In this document: in pieces, positions 14,206-21,932 of the stretch | Numbering within the stretch: the first letter of the stretch is position 1 | Layout of the letters: each line of letters opens with the position of its first letter | DNA from: Ramlibacter alkalitolerans | GTDB taxonomy: Bacteria; Pseudomonadota; Gammaproteobacteria; Burkholderiales; Burkholderiaceae_C | Assembly: GCF_016722765.1 (NCBI RefSeq) | Contig: NZ_JAEQND010000022.1 | Coordinates: forward strand, 1 to 52,715 | DNA: 52,715 bases | Direction: 5' to 3' | Notes under the pieces: model-generated | Told to the model about the DNA's origin: nothing | Database searches by the model: none | What the model saw: only the letters and a program-made list of their open reading frames with translations | Made by a program: the position numbers and the translations under genes

Positions 14206-15300
14206 ATGAGTAAACCGTTTCGAGTTTTGAGTCTGGATGGCGGCGGAATCCGTGGCCTGTACAGTGCCGCGCTCCTGCAGCAACTGACGGTGCGCATCGC
14301 GCGACTGACCCCCGGCGCGCCCGAGGAGCGTCTCGACCTCGGCGCCAAGTTCGACCTCATTGTTGGTACCAGTACTGGCTCCATCATTGCCGTGGCTCTC
14401 GCGGCCGGCCTCCCGCTGGAAGACGTCGTTGAGATGTACCGACGGGAGTCGCGCCACATCTTCCAACGTCCCATGCCTTTAAAGGGCGGCTGCTTCTCAG
14501 GCTTGCAACGGCTGCTCTGGACCTTGAAGAACGTCACAGGGCCGGCAAATCGGAGCGACGCCCTGCGGACTGCGCTGACCGCAGTTCTCAAAGACGAGAC
14601 TCTTGGCCAGGTTTACGAGCGCCGAAAAGTCGCCTTGTGCGTGCCGTCGGTCGACGCGGAAACCGGCCGCGCGTGGGTCTTCAAGACGCCGCACGCACGA
14701 CGGCTCACTCGCGACAACAACTACCGGTTGGTTGACGTGTGCATGGCGTCGGCCGCTGCGCCCATCTATTTTCCGCTGCACCGAATCCCATCTCCGAATC
14801 CTGGAAGCAAGGCGGTGCACTCCTTCGTGGATGGAGGGCTCTGGGCGAATGACCCCGTCATGGTGGCTGTCACAGAGGCATTGGAGGTGGCCGCCGACCG
14901 AGATATTCAAATCGTCTCCGTCGGCACCTGCAGTGGTGCGCAGTCCCAGCCATTGAGCGACAAAGACGCCAGCCGCGGCATCTGGGGCTGGAAGGGCGGT
15001 GCCGACATCGTGAGCGCCTCGCTGGAGGCGCAGGCGTTCGCGACCCCATACCTCGCGAAGACGATGGCCAAAGCGATGTCCGGGCGCGTGACGATGTTTC
15101 GCATGGAGGAGCCGGACACGTCTGACGAGGAGAGCAGGCACCTGGCGCTCGACGCTGTAGATGACAAATCGCTGCGCCTGCTCGAGATGTTGGCGCAACG
15201 GGCTACCGACAAGAACTCCAGCGTCTTGACGAACACCACTCTCAGCCCAGAGAGGTCCATGGTGCTCGACGTCTTTTCTGGCCTTGCACAAGCTAAATGA
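14206..15300 (+). CDS. capV: CapV, patatin-like phospholipase effector of CBASS
   Basis: A 364-residue patatin-like phospholipase. The oxyanion-hole motif DGGGIRG is at 11-17, nucleophile Ser56 lies in GTSTG, and the catalytic Asp209 in DGG completes the dyad. In CBASS, CapV enzymes are activated by the cyclic nucleotide made by the neighbouring synthase and degrade the inner membrane, killing the infected cell. The ATG follows GAGGGA by 5 nt. The gene is first of four tightly packed genes (12 bp to the CD-NTase, then overlaps). No signal peptide or membrane segment is present, as expected for a cytoplasmic effector. Confidence 0.95.
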   Translation: MSKPFRVLSLDGGGIRGLYSAALLQQLTVRIARLTPGAPEERLDLGAKFDLIVGTSTGSIIAVALAAGLPLEDVVEMYRRESRHIFQRPMPLKGGCFSGLQRLLWTLKNVTGPANRSDALRTALTAVLKDETLGQVYERRKVALCVPSVDAETGRAWVFKTPHARRLTRDNNYRLVDVCMASAAAPIYFPLHRIPSPNPGSKAVHSFVDGGLWANDPVMVAVTEALEVAADRDIQIVSVGTCSGAQSQPLSDKDASRGIWGWKGGADIVSASLEAQAFATPYLAKTMAKAMSGRVTMFRMEEPDTSDEESRHLALDAVDDKSLRLLEMLAQRATDKNSSVLTNTTLSPERSMVLDVFSGLAQAK

Positions 15301-15312
15301 GGAGGATGAACG

Positions 15313-16353
15313 ATGGCATACAACGCGAACGACCACCTGCTGGCATTTTTTAAGGACCGCGTGCGCGTGGGACAGGCCGTGCTCGACACGGCCATGAACC
15401 GCCGTAACGCCAACCGCGACCGACTTCGGAGTGGGCTGGAGAAGCAGGGCGAGCCCAAGCCTTCCGAGTTTGTGTCGCAGGGCTCCTATGCAATGGAGAC
15501 CATGATTCAGTCTGCTTCCGAAGCGTCGGACATCGACGACGGAGCAGTGTTCACGAAAGAGTCGCTCAAAGGACCCAAGGGCGGAGACAAGACTCCGGCT
15601 GACGCGAAGGAGATGGTGCGCAAGGCGGTCAGCCTCAACGCGGGCTTCAAAACCGACCCGGAGGTGCGGAAGAACTGCGTTCGCGTCTTCTACAACGATG
15701 GCTTCCACGTCGACATTCCCGTGTACCGATGCTGGGAAGAGAACGGGGTCACCAAGAAGCAGCTCGCTTCGACGGAATGGACCGACTCTGCTCCGGAAGA
15801 CATCACAAAGTGGTTCCAGGACCAGGTAGGCGATAAGAGTCCTGATAAGGCCGACGGCCGCCAGCTGCGACGCATCGTCCGGCTGCTCAAGTTCTGGTCT
15901 AAGAGCCGGTTGACTTGGACTCTCCCGAGCGGGTTCGTCTTGACCGTGCTGTCGGATGAGCAGTTCCCCGTTGGTGGCTGGCTGGACCGCGACGACACCG
16001 CGCTCTTGCACGTGATGCGGGGCATTTGCGGGCGGTGCCAGGGCTCCACGCACGTGTACCGTCCGGTTTCGCCGCGCGACGAAATCACGAACGACCGGAC
16101 GCGCACTCACGTGAGCAACCTGGTGGAGCAGCTCACGCCGGCAATCAACGAGCTCTCGAAGTTGGAACGAGCCGATTGCGACGAGCTCATGGCCCTGAAA
16201 GCACTGAAGACCGTGTTCAACTCCGACTTCTGGAACGGCCGCATCGACGAGATTGAGAATGGGGATGGTGGCGGGGGCGGCGGGAAAGGTGGAGTACCTC
16301 CGCAGCCGAAGACTCCCATCGACAAGAGGGGCGGTACCGGCCAGTATGCCTAG
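15313..16353 (+). CDS. CD-NTase (cGAS/DncV-like nucleotidyltransferase)
   Basis: A 346-residue cyclic-oligonucleotide synthase. The active site shows Gly57-Ser58 (QGSYAMET), Asp73 and Asp75 in DIDDG, and a third acid Asp134 in FHVDIPVYR. The DIDDG form and the CapV-Cap2-Cap3 partners point to a DncV-like enzyme making a cGAMP-type signal; clade and product are inferred. GGAGG lies 8 nt before the ATG. The C-terminus is a glycine-rich linker (about 316-328) and a short tail ending GTGQYA; a terminal Ala or Gly is what Cap2 joins to targets in Type II systems, so the tail fits Cap2-dependent priming. The last 8 nt overlap cap2. Confidence 0.93.
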   Translation: MAYNANDHLLAFFKDRVRVGQAVLDTAMNRRNANRDRLRSGLEKQGEPKPSEFVSQGSYAMETMIQSASEASDIDDGAVFTKESLKGPKGGDKTPADAKEMVRKAVSLNAGFKTDPEVRKNCVRVFYNDGFHVDIPVYRCWEENGVTKKQLASTEWTDSAPEDITKWFQDQVGDKSPDKADGRQLRRIVRLLKFWSKSRLTWTLPSGFVLTVLSDEQFPVGGWLDRDDTALLHVMRGICGRCQGSTHVYRPVSPRDEITNDRTRTHVSNLVEQLTPAINELSKLERADCDELMALKALKTVFNSDFWNGRIDEIENGDGGGGGGKGGVPPQPKTPIDKRGGTGQYA

Positions 16354-18109
16354 CACCCTGCTGAGAGAGCAGGCTCTCGACAGACTTCGCCACGACATCG
16401 CCGCGCGCTGGGCTGGCGCCGTGGAGCTCAGCGCTCAGGCGCTCACGGCACGCTTTCCTAAGCGCCCGAAACTCGTGGCGGGCTGGCGGCTGCCTGGCGC
16501 AATCCAGGAGCCACCCCACGACTTGCTCATCCTCTTGGATGAGCGCACGCCCTGGTCCCTCCCGTTGGTTGCGCTGCCAGAAGCAACTGGAGGCGTTTCG
16601 TATCCCCATCTCGAAGCCGATGGGCATCTGTGCCTTACCCCCACTGGCACCGCTTACGCGATGCCAGTGGGGGTAGAACATATTGAGCAGCTGGTAGCCG
16701 ACGCCGAGGCCGTGATGTCGGGCGGGCGGACCGGGGCGAATGACGACGACTTCTACTCGGAGGCGCACAGCTACTGGACGCTCGTGGAGCCGTCGCGGAG
16801 CGAAGTGTGGCTCGCCGCACCTGCTCCAAACGAGCACTCGCTCTGGTTTGCTAGCAGGCACGGGGAAGACTGGGTAGTCGGACCTACGCGCGACCAGTTG
16901 ATGACGTGGCTGCGTTGGTCTGGCCGGCAAGGTGGTGCAACTGAGCCGTGCGTGGTCATCCGAGTGGGCGCGCCTCTGCACCCTCGAGACTATCCACTGA
17001 GCGCCGCTGACCTGCTGAAGTTCGCGGATGCAAGCGGTGCCGCCGCCCTGGTATCGAGTGCGCTTGGGAGGTGGTCAGCCAAGCAGTCCCTGCCAGTGCT
17101 GATTGTTTATCCCCACGCAGGCAAAGACGTGCTTCTTGGAGGCCTCCTACCGCCACCGGGAAGCGTACGCATGCCCGGCGCCAAGCACAACGGCGTACCG
17201 GGCTTCCGGCATGTTCCGAGCCGGCGCGGGAGTGCGCGCGGAACCGCGTTGGCGGCCGCCGGCGGAAGGTTTGCCCACGTTCGCGTGGTCCCCGTCTACC
17301 GAGACTTCCTCGTGGACCGCACAGCAGGGCAAATCCCTGCGTCGCTCCAGAAATCGCACGTGGTGGTGGTTGGGTGCGGGGCGCTTGGCGGTCAGCTCGC
17401 TCTGCAGCTTGCTCAGGCGGGAGTAGGACGGCTCAGCTTGGTAGACGATGATGTCTTCACTTGGCAGAACGTGGGCAGGCACGTGCTCGACGGGCGTTCC
17501 GTAGGCAAGTGGAAGGCTCAGGAGCTCGCCGCCGTCATCCGAGCTTCCTTCCCCGACATCTCCGTAAAGACCTACGTTGCACCCTGGGACAGCTTGAAAG
17601 CAGACGATTGGGCAGAAGTCGACTCCGCAGACCTCTGGGTGTCGGCCACGGGCGACGCGGCAAGCAACCAGCACCTCGATGAGCTAGTCGCAGCCGGCGA
17701 GGTGCCAGCGACAGTGTTTTGCTGGCTGGAGCCGTTCGCAGTTGCCGGGCACGCTGTGCTGCACCTGGCCGGCAGTAGCCGACTGCGCGGCTTGACCGAC
17801 AGCGCCGGCCGCATGCTCGAACCCGTAAGTGATTTGCTCTCCGCACCGCCCCCTCCGAAAGAACCCTCGTGCGGGGCGTTCTACCAGCCATATTCCTCCT
17901 TGGCGTCTTTGTCCACGGTGGTGCTCACTGGCGAATTGGTGTTGGATGCGCTTGCAGGGAGAGCAACGGTCTCGACCCATCGGGTATGGGTCGGCAGCGC
18001 GGAGTCCTTCGGGGGGAACGGGCTGCAAATCCATCCGGCTTGGCACGGTCGGCTCGCCAACCTCGGATACAACAGGCGGTTCGACTTGCCGGTCCCGCCG
18101 ACACCATGA
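16346..18109 (+). CDS. cap2: Cap2, E2-E1 ubiquitin-transfer-like fusion
   Basis: A 587-residue protein from the ATG at 16,346, which overlaps the CD-NTase stop by 8 nt. The N-terminal E2-like domain has catalytic Cys96 in DGHLCL. The C-terminal ThiF/E1 adenylation domain has the nucleotide-binding GCGALGG at 343-349, the DDDVFTWQNVGRH segment that follows it in E1 enzymes, and Cys509 (EPSCGAF) as the likely E1 cysteine. Cap2 proteins adenylate the CD-NTase C-terminus and conjugate it to cellular targets, priming the synthase. Both active cysteines are present, so the protein looks functional. It ends in an ATGA overlap with cap3. Confidence 0.94.
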   Translation: MPSTLLREQALDRLRHDIAARWAGAVELSAQALTARFPKRPKLVAGWRLPGAIQEPPHDLLILLDERTPWSLPLVALPEATGGVSYPHLEADGHLCLTPTGTAYAMPVGVEHIEQLVADAEAVMSGGRTGANDDDFYSEAHSYWTLVEPSRSEVWLAAPAPNEHSLWFASRHGEDWVVGPTRDQLMTWLRWSGRQGGATEPCVVIRVGAPLHPRDYPLSAADLLKFADASGAAALVSSALGRWSAKQSLPVLIVYPHAGKDVLLGGLLPPPGSVRMPGAKHNGVPGFRHVPSRRGSARGTALAAAGGRFAHVRVVPVYRDFLVDRTAGQIPASLQKSHVVVVGCGALGGQLALQLAQAGVGRLSLVDDDVFTWQNVGRHVLDGRSVGKWKAQELAAVIRASFPDISVKTYVAPWDSLKADDWAEVDSADLWVSATGDAASNQHLDELVAAGEVPATVFCWLEPFAVAGHAVLHLAGSSRLRGLTDSAGRMLEPVSDLLSAPPPPKEPSCGAFYQPYSSLASLSTVVLTGELVLDALAGRATVSTHRVWVGSAESFGGNGLQIHPAWHGRLANLGYNRRFDLPVPPTP

Positions 18110-18567
18110 ATTTCGTCTTCCAGGGCACGCCCTATGTATTCAGTGAGTCTTGTCTGGAGACACTGGGCACTCACAGGCAACGCTCGTGCTTGTCGCGCGA
18201 AACTGGCGGGCAACTGTTCGCTCGTTTTGAACAGCAGCGAGTGCTGGTGGATTGCGCAACCTTGACCAGGGGAAAGAGCAAACGCTCTCGGTTCTCGTTC
18301 TGGCCGGACCGTGAGGCTGAGCGCCGGGACATCAAAGCACTGTTCGACCAGGGGCTCCATTACATCGGTGACTGGCACACGCATCCAGAGGCCCGCCCCA
18401 CCCCCTCACGCCCAGACACGGTGAAGATGCAAGAAGTGTTTCGACAGTCAGTGCATGAACTCGAAGTGATGCTGCTAGTCATCGTCGGGCAGAGTGAGTT
18501 CCCTGACGGACTGTATGTTGGAGCGGTCGCAACTGGTGCCGTTACGCAGCTAAAGCCCGTCCCCTGA
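18106..18567 (+). CDS. cap3: Cap3, JAB/JAMM deconjugating protease
   Basis: A 153-residue JAMM metalloprotease. The zinc site is complete: Glu32 (RETGGQLF), His91 and His93 (DWHTHP), Ser101 and Asp104 (SRPD). In Type II CBASS, Cap3 removes the conjugated CD-NTase from its target and so opposes Cap2. The start overlaps the cap2 stop (ATGA), and longer upstream readings lie wholly inside cap2. It closes the operon; 164 bp separates it from the XRE regulator. Confidence 0.94.
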   Translation: MNFVFQGTPYVFSESCLETLGTHRQRSCLSRETGGQLFARFEQQRVLVDCATLTRGKSKRSRFSFWPDREAERRDIKALFDQGLHYIGDWHTHPEARPTPSRPDTVKMQEVFRQSVHELEVMLLVIVGQSEFPDGLYVGAVATGAVTQLKPVP

Positions 18568-18731
18568 CCGAGCGCCAGCGATTGACGTCACGAGGCTGAA
18601 AGAGGGTCGCAGGCGGCCCATTTGCACTTGGAGCCGCCAGCTTGTTGCTTGACTGTCGTCCTGCTGTCGTGGTCTAACCGAAGCCGGGCCAACACACTGC
18701 CTCCATCCCAACACCGATGGAGCCTTGAACG

Positions 18732-19415
18732 ATGACCACCGCTACGGAACAGAAGCCTCGCAACCTGACGCCCCACGAACTCGCCGGCATCGTCCGAGTG
18801 TTCCGGGACACGCGGGGTTGGTCTCAGGAGCAGCTGGCGGAGATTTCCGGCCTCAGCGCGCGTACGGTTCAGCGGGTCGAAGAAGGTGCCCCGTCCTCGG
18901 TGGACACCCGCCGGGCCTTGGCATCCGCGTTCGGATTTGAAGACATCGACGCCTTCAACAAGCCCTATGGCATCCCGACGGCCGAGGAGGCAGCTGCGGC
19001 GAAGGAGCGATTCGAAAAGGAGCACATGACTCTGAAGGCCGCGCGCGTCGAGTCCGGAAAGGCGCTGGCCACGCTCGCCGCCGGCGCAAACGCCTGGATG
19101 TTCAGCGAAGGCGTACACCTCTCGGGCGCGGCGGAGGAGGCCTTCGCGAGCCTGTCGGACTACTGCAAGGACTTCGCGGATTGCAGCGAGCTGTACTCCG
19201 CCACAGACCGGCTCGCGGTACACGAGGAAATGGACGGGTACCTGGCCACCCTGGCAAGCGAAGGCGTCTGCCTGGTCGCCGCGACGCGGGCCGCGGTGCT
19301 GAGGGCCGAACCGCCCGCCGCCGGCGTGCGCATGGACATCGTCTATGTGGTGGCGTTCCCGAAGGACGCGGTGCCGGAGAGTTTCGCCGTGCAGCGGCAA
19401 GTCCGCTTCGGCTAG
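18732..19415 (+). CDS. XRE-family regulator with C-terminal sensor-like domain
   Basis: A 227-residue protein. A helix-turn-helix of the Cro/C1 type occupies about 15-75 (VFRDTRGWSQEQLAEISGLSARTVQRVEEG). The rest (about 95-227) contains a helical segment with three cysteines and then VRMDIVYVVAFPKDAVPE, and matches no domain I recognise. GGAG lies 12 nt before the ATG. It is the last gene before the right transposon end and follows CBASS on the same strand; it may tune the defence operon or a transposon function. Confidence 0.78.
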   Translation: MTTATEQKPRNLTPHELAGIVRVFRDTRGWSQEQLAEISGLSARTVQRVEEGAPSSVDTRRALASAFGFEDIDAFNKPYGIPTAEEAAAAKERFEKEHMTLKAARVESGKALATLAAGANAWMFSEGVHLSGAAEEAFASLSDYCKDFADCSELYSATDRLAVHEEMDGYLATLASEGVCLVAATRAAVLRAEPPAAGVRMDIVYVVAFPKDAVPESFAVQRQVRFG

Positions 19416-19423
19416 CCCTCGGA

Positions 19424-19451
19424 GGGGCTGGAAAACGCATATTCCAGCCTC
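19424..19451 (+). terminator. Hairpin after the XRE gene
   Basis: GGCTGGAA and TTCCAGCC form a perfect 8-bp stem with an AACGCATA loop, extendable by GAG/CTC, 8 bp after the stop. No U-tract follows, so it is a weak or Rho-assisted terminator, and may stop cargo transcription before the right end. Confidence 0.5.
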
Positions 19452-19523
19452 TGCGCGCGAGGTGCCTCTAATTTCCCGCTTTTCGAGCTCCGGCCGCGGC
19501 TAAGTCCTTGTCACCATTGAACT

Positions 19524-19547
19524 TTGGTCACCTGCTGCATAACACCC
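19524..19547. repeat. Right terminal inverted repeat (24 bp)
   Basis: It ends CTGCATAACACCC and is the exact reverse complement of 6,715-6,738. A GTCACC (GGTGAC on the other strand) recurs 14 bp inward. Confidence 0.93.
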
Positions 19548-19555
19548 TCCAGAAG
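19548..19555. repeat. Right 8-bp target-site duplication
   Basis: TCCAGAAG, identical to 6,707-6,714. The insertion point lies just downstream of a terminator that belongs to the older island layer. Confidence 0.93.
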
Positions 19556-19579
19556 TAGGAAAGCCACCCGAAGGTGGCT
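19556..19579 (-). terminator. Intrinsic terminator with UUCG tetraloop
   Basis: On the minus strand AGCCACC-TTCG-GGTGGCT is followed by TTCCTACTTCT. It lies 20 bp after the stop of the 19,599-19,964 gene and abuts the transposon insertion site. Confidence 0.75.
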
Positions 19580-19598
19580 CTCGTGAGATGTCGAACCG

Positions 19599-19964
19599 TC
19601 ACCGTTGCGCCCTCCCCGTCACCGGTGTCGAACAGAGCTCCAACAGACGGGGATCGATCCCGACCGTATCTGGCACATAGAGCACCAAACCGAAGCCGTC
19701 GTCGCCCAGCACGTACGTCAACTCGTACCAACCGGGATGGATGTCTATGGCGTCTGCGGTCCGGTCTTCTGCGGCGAACCCTAGGACATCGTCCAGTTCT
19801 CTCAGCGAGTCGGTCACCTCCACCACGACGATGTTGAGCAATTCGTGCAGTTCGTAGTCGCTGTACTCCGCAAGTTCGTCGAGCCTGCGTTCAATGAATG
19901 GAGCGACTGCCGGAAACTGAGTGACCGCGCCTCGAATGGACGCAGCGTCACGCAGGACATGCAT
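19599..19964 (-). CDS. Paralogous small acidic protein, copy 1
   Basis: A 121-residue acidic protein; GGAG lies 8 nt before the ATG at 19,964. It begins MHVLRDAASIRGAV and has a LHELLNIVVVEVTDSLRELDDVLGF segment followed by WYELTYVLGDDGFGLVLYVPD. The protein at 21,933-22,301 has the same start, the same helix (LQDVINIVVAEAGDDLKALSNAVGF) and the same ending (WFELTFVVNGEGFAYVIYVPD). The two are clear paralogues of unknown function, separated by four small genes. Confidence 0.72.
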   Translation of the reverse strand: MHVLRDAASIRGAVTQFPAVAPFIERRLDELAEYSDYELHELLNIVVVEVTDSLRELDDVLGFAAEDRTADAIDIHPGWYELTYVLGDDGFGLVLYVPDTVGIDPRLLELCSTPVTGRAQR

Positions 19965-19976
19965 ATTGGTCTCCAA

Positions 19977-20008
19977 TGAAAAAAGCCCCTGAATTGCTCC
20001 AGGGGCTC
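19977..20008 (-). terminator. Intrinsic terminator
   Basis: On the minus strand AGCCCCTG and CAGGGGCT form a perfect 8-bp stem, followed by a run of six T residues. It ends the 20,030-20,368 gene. Confidence 0.85.
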
Positions 20009-20029
20009 GAGGTGAAAGGAAGATTCGGC

Positions 20030-20368
20030 TTATCGTTGGCGCTTGAAAGAGAGCCAGGCGACAGCAGCGCCGAGCGCCGCGATGACAGCAATGGCGCCGA
20101 CCAAAGCGGCGGAAAGCACGCCCACCATTGCGGAGGCGAAGCCAAGTTTTATCAAGCCAGCGCTCATGACGAGCGCCAGCAGGCTCATCCAAATCATGTG
20201 AAATCCTGTGCGCGGCGGAGTGCCGTTAGCCGGGTGGGGCTTGTCGGCCATCCGTATGTAGAGTTTCGGAAGGGGTGGGGGGATGGTCATCGCAGGCGCC
20301 GGTCCCAGCGAATCCGGGCGCGCCCCGGAGGAAGCGTGGCTATCAGCGACGCCATTCACGCGAGGCAT
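20030..20368 (-). CDS. Small two-helix membrane protein
   Basis: A 112-residue protein; AAAGGAG precedes the ATG by 3 nt. A proline-rich cytoplasmic N-terminus of about 55 residues is followed by two hydrophobic helices (about 58-78 and 82-104) and a basic end (FKRQR). No family is recognised. A strong terminator follows, so it is probably an independent transcript. Confidence 0.65.
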   Translation of the reverse strand: MPRVNGVADSHASSGARPDSLGPAPAMTIPPPLPKLYIRMADKPHPANGTPPRTGFHMIWMSLLALVMSAGLIKLGFASAMVGVLSAALVGAIAVIAALGAAVAWLSFKRQR

Positions 20369-20454
20369 CGCTCCTTTGATGTCCGGTCTGGAATAGTCTG
20401 CCTTCTGGTCTGACTTGCGAGGCTGGATCCGCCTGGTATGACACCTACGTGTCG

Positions 20455-20715
20455 CTACTTCTCAATGACGTACTCCGTCCCTATACACCGCCCCTCGCCG
20501 TGGTTGACGACGAGTTCCTTGGGTGATGAGGAGACGATCCGCCAGCCATCACCGAGATATTGTTGGATGGACCGACTGGCCTTCTTGCACTCGTCTTCAG
20601 TAGTGCCGATCATCCCACGCCAGCGCACTGAGGTCGCTTCGAACACGACCTCTTGCTTCTTGGTGCAAGCCGCTGCCAAAAAGGCGACGGCGAGCACGGG
20701 AAACAGCAACTTCAT
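20455..20715 (-). CDS. Small lipoprotein
   Basis: An 86-residue protein with a good Shine-Dalgarno (GAGGAGAAGG). The N-terminus is a lipoprotein signal (MKLLFPVLAVAFLAAAC) with a lipobox at Cys17. The mature part is about 70 residues with a TEDECKKASRSIQQYLGDGWRI segment and two cysteines that could form a disulfide. Two-residue lipobox details (Thr-Lys at +2/+3) suggest outer-membrane sorting. Function unknown. Confidence 0.75.
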   Translation of the reverse strand: MKLLFPVLAVAFLAAACTKKQEVVFEATSVRWRGMIGTTEDECKKASRSIQQYLGDGWRIVSSSPKELVVNHGEGRCIGTEYVIEK

Positions 20716-20907
20716 ACCTTCTCCTCTGTATTGAGATTGTGGAGGCGCGCCTTACATCGTCGGCGGCGAGCAAATTCCCCACCCTTAATTCGATATCCCT
20801 CGGCACGTGTCGATCGAGGGACATCCGAGGTTTTGCTGGAACGGGAAGTGACGACGACCGATTTTATGCGAATTAGTGTTTATGTGATTTAGGGTTTGCG
20901 CCGGATA

Positions 20908-21150
20908 GTGCCCGGCGTGAAGGAGACGCTCTCACAGCGATTTGGCAGGTGTGTTCGGCAGCTCCGATTGGAGGCCGGCTTGAGCCAAGTCGAATTCGGA
21001 GAACGGTGCGGCTTCTATCAGAGGTATCTGAGCCGGCTTGAGCGGGGGCAGGCGAACCCCACACTAAACGCGATGGAAGTTATTGCCAATGCGCTCGGGT
21101 TGACTATCTACGAGCTTTGGGAGAAAGTGAAGGCGTTGCCGCGTCAGTAG
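20908..21150 (+). CDS. Small XRE-family transcription regulator
   Basis: About 80 residues, almost entirely a Cro/C1-type helix-turn-helix (RQLRLEAGLSQVEFGERCGFYQRYLSRLERGQANPTL). The start is uncertain: GTG at 20,908 has GGA 5 nt upstream; TTG 20,896 and GTG 20,917 are alternatives. The sequence resembles island XRE regulators and modification-linked controllers, but no restriction gene is adjacent. Confidence 0.8.
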   Translation: MPGVKETLSQRFGRCVRQLRLEAGLSQVEFGERCGFYQRYLSRLERGQANPTLNAMEVIANALGLTIYELWEKVKALPRQ

Positions 21151-21231
21151 CACTTACGTCCTGCCCCTGATCTGCGACGTAAGCCTTCAGCTCGGTGCGG
21201 TTGTTGTTCGATCCGATACTGAGGAAATCCT

Positions 21232-21921
21232 GTGACGAGGAGCTACTGGCCTCCCGCCGGCACACTGATCGGCATTGCCGTTCTCGCTGGCGTTGGATAC
21301 GGTAACTGGAAGTTCGAAGGGTTGCAAGACGCGGTGCTCCATGCATTCCGGGTGACAGGTCGCGCTAGCACGGAGGTCAGCTCACTCTCCGGAACGCAGG
21401 TAATGCGAACACCGGGAGGCCTGCTCGAAGTTGCGAGGATCAAAGCGTATGAACGCATCACTCGTACCGACCCTAAGAGAATTGGCGAGTGGCTTGATCT
21501 GGGCACCACAGTGTCCGAGATCGATGTGGCGGTGCTGTTCCGATACCACATCGAGATGGCAAAGGAATGGCCGATCACCTGTAGTCGCGGGACGTGCGTA
21601 GTTCGCGCCGGGAGGATCACGCCGACCCTGCCTCCCGCAATTTACACCGACGAAATGCGGAAGCACACGAGTGCAGGTTGGGCAAGGTTCAACAAGCAGT
21701 CGAACCTCGCTGCGTTGGAAAAATCGCTGACTGCAGAACTTGCCGCGCGAGCCACCTCGGAGAGGAACGTGGCAGCGGCCACTGAGGCCGGGCGCAAGAC
21801 CGTCGAGGAGTTCGTGCGGACTTGGGTGAAGACCAGCCTACCCTCTCAAACAGGACCGGTAAGCATCGTCGTTCTCTTTCCGGGTGAGACGAACACCGCC
21901 AAACCGAGCGGGATCGACTGA
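21232..21921 (+). CDS. Membrane-anchored protein, possibly DUF4230-like
   Basis: A 229-residue protein with a GTG start after GAGGAA. One N-terminal membrane helix (about 9-25) leads into a soluble domain with the order TPGGLLEVARIKAYERI...LDLGTTVSEIDVAVLFRYHIEM...ITPTLPPAIYTDEM, then a long charged helix (about 150-200). The strand pattern recalls DUF4230 proteins, a weak resemblance. It would sit in the inner membrane facing the periplasm. Confidence 0.65.
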   Translation: MTRSYWPPAGTLIGIAVLAGVGYGNWKFEGLQDAVLHAFRVTGRASTEVSSLSGTQVMRTPGGLLEVARIKAYERITRTDPKRIGEWLDLGTTVSEIDVAVLFRYHIEMAKEWPITCSRGTCVVRAGRITPTLPPAIYTDEMRKHTSAGWARFNKQSNLAALEKSLTAELAARATSERNVAAATEAGRKTVEEFVRTWVKTSLPSQTGPVSIVVLFPGETNTAKPSGID

Positions 21922-21932
21922 ATGCTCTTTGT

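Larger units (their letters stand above)
6715..19547. mobile_element. 12.8-kb IS1595-type transposon carrying CBASS
   Basis: A 12,833-bp unit bounded by 24-bp perfect inverted repeats, flanked by an 8-bp direct repeat and encoding its own IS1595/ISXO2-like transposase. The cargo is three coiled-coil/winged-helix paralogues, two membrane or exported proteins, small unknown genes, a LexA-like repressor operon, a four-gene Type II CBASS and an XRE regulator. The ends are seen directly in sequence; assignment of the internal transposase as the mover is inferred from the 8-bp duplication, a family trait. Excising the element in silico rejoins a terminator and a downstream gene of one minus-strand run, supporting the limits. 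IS1595-family elements with passenger genes are known; I know of no described one carrying CBASS. Confidence 0.92.

Noticed and set aside
14497..16398. 633-codon minus-strand frame opposite capV and the CD-NTase
   Set aside because: Antisense to two genes with intact catalytic motifs; no Shine-Dalgarno or domain.
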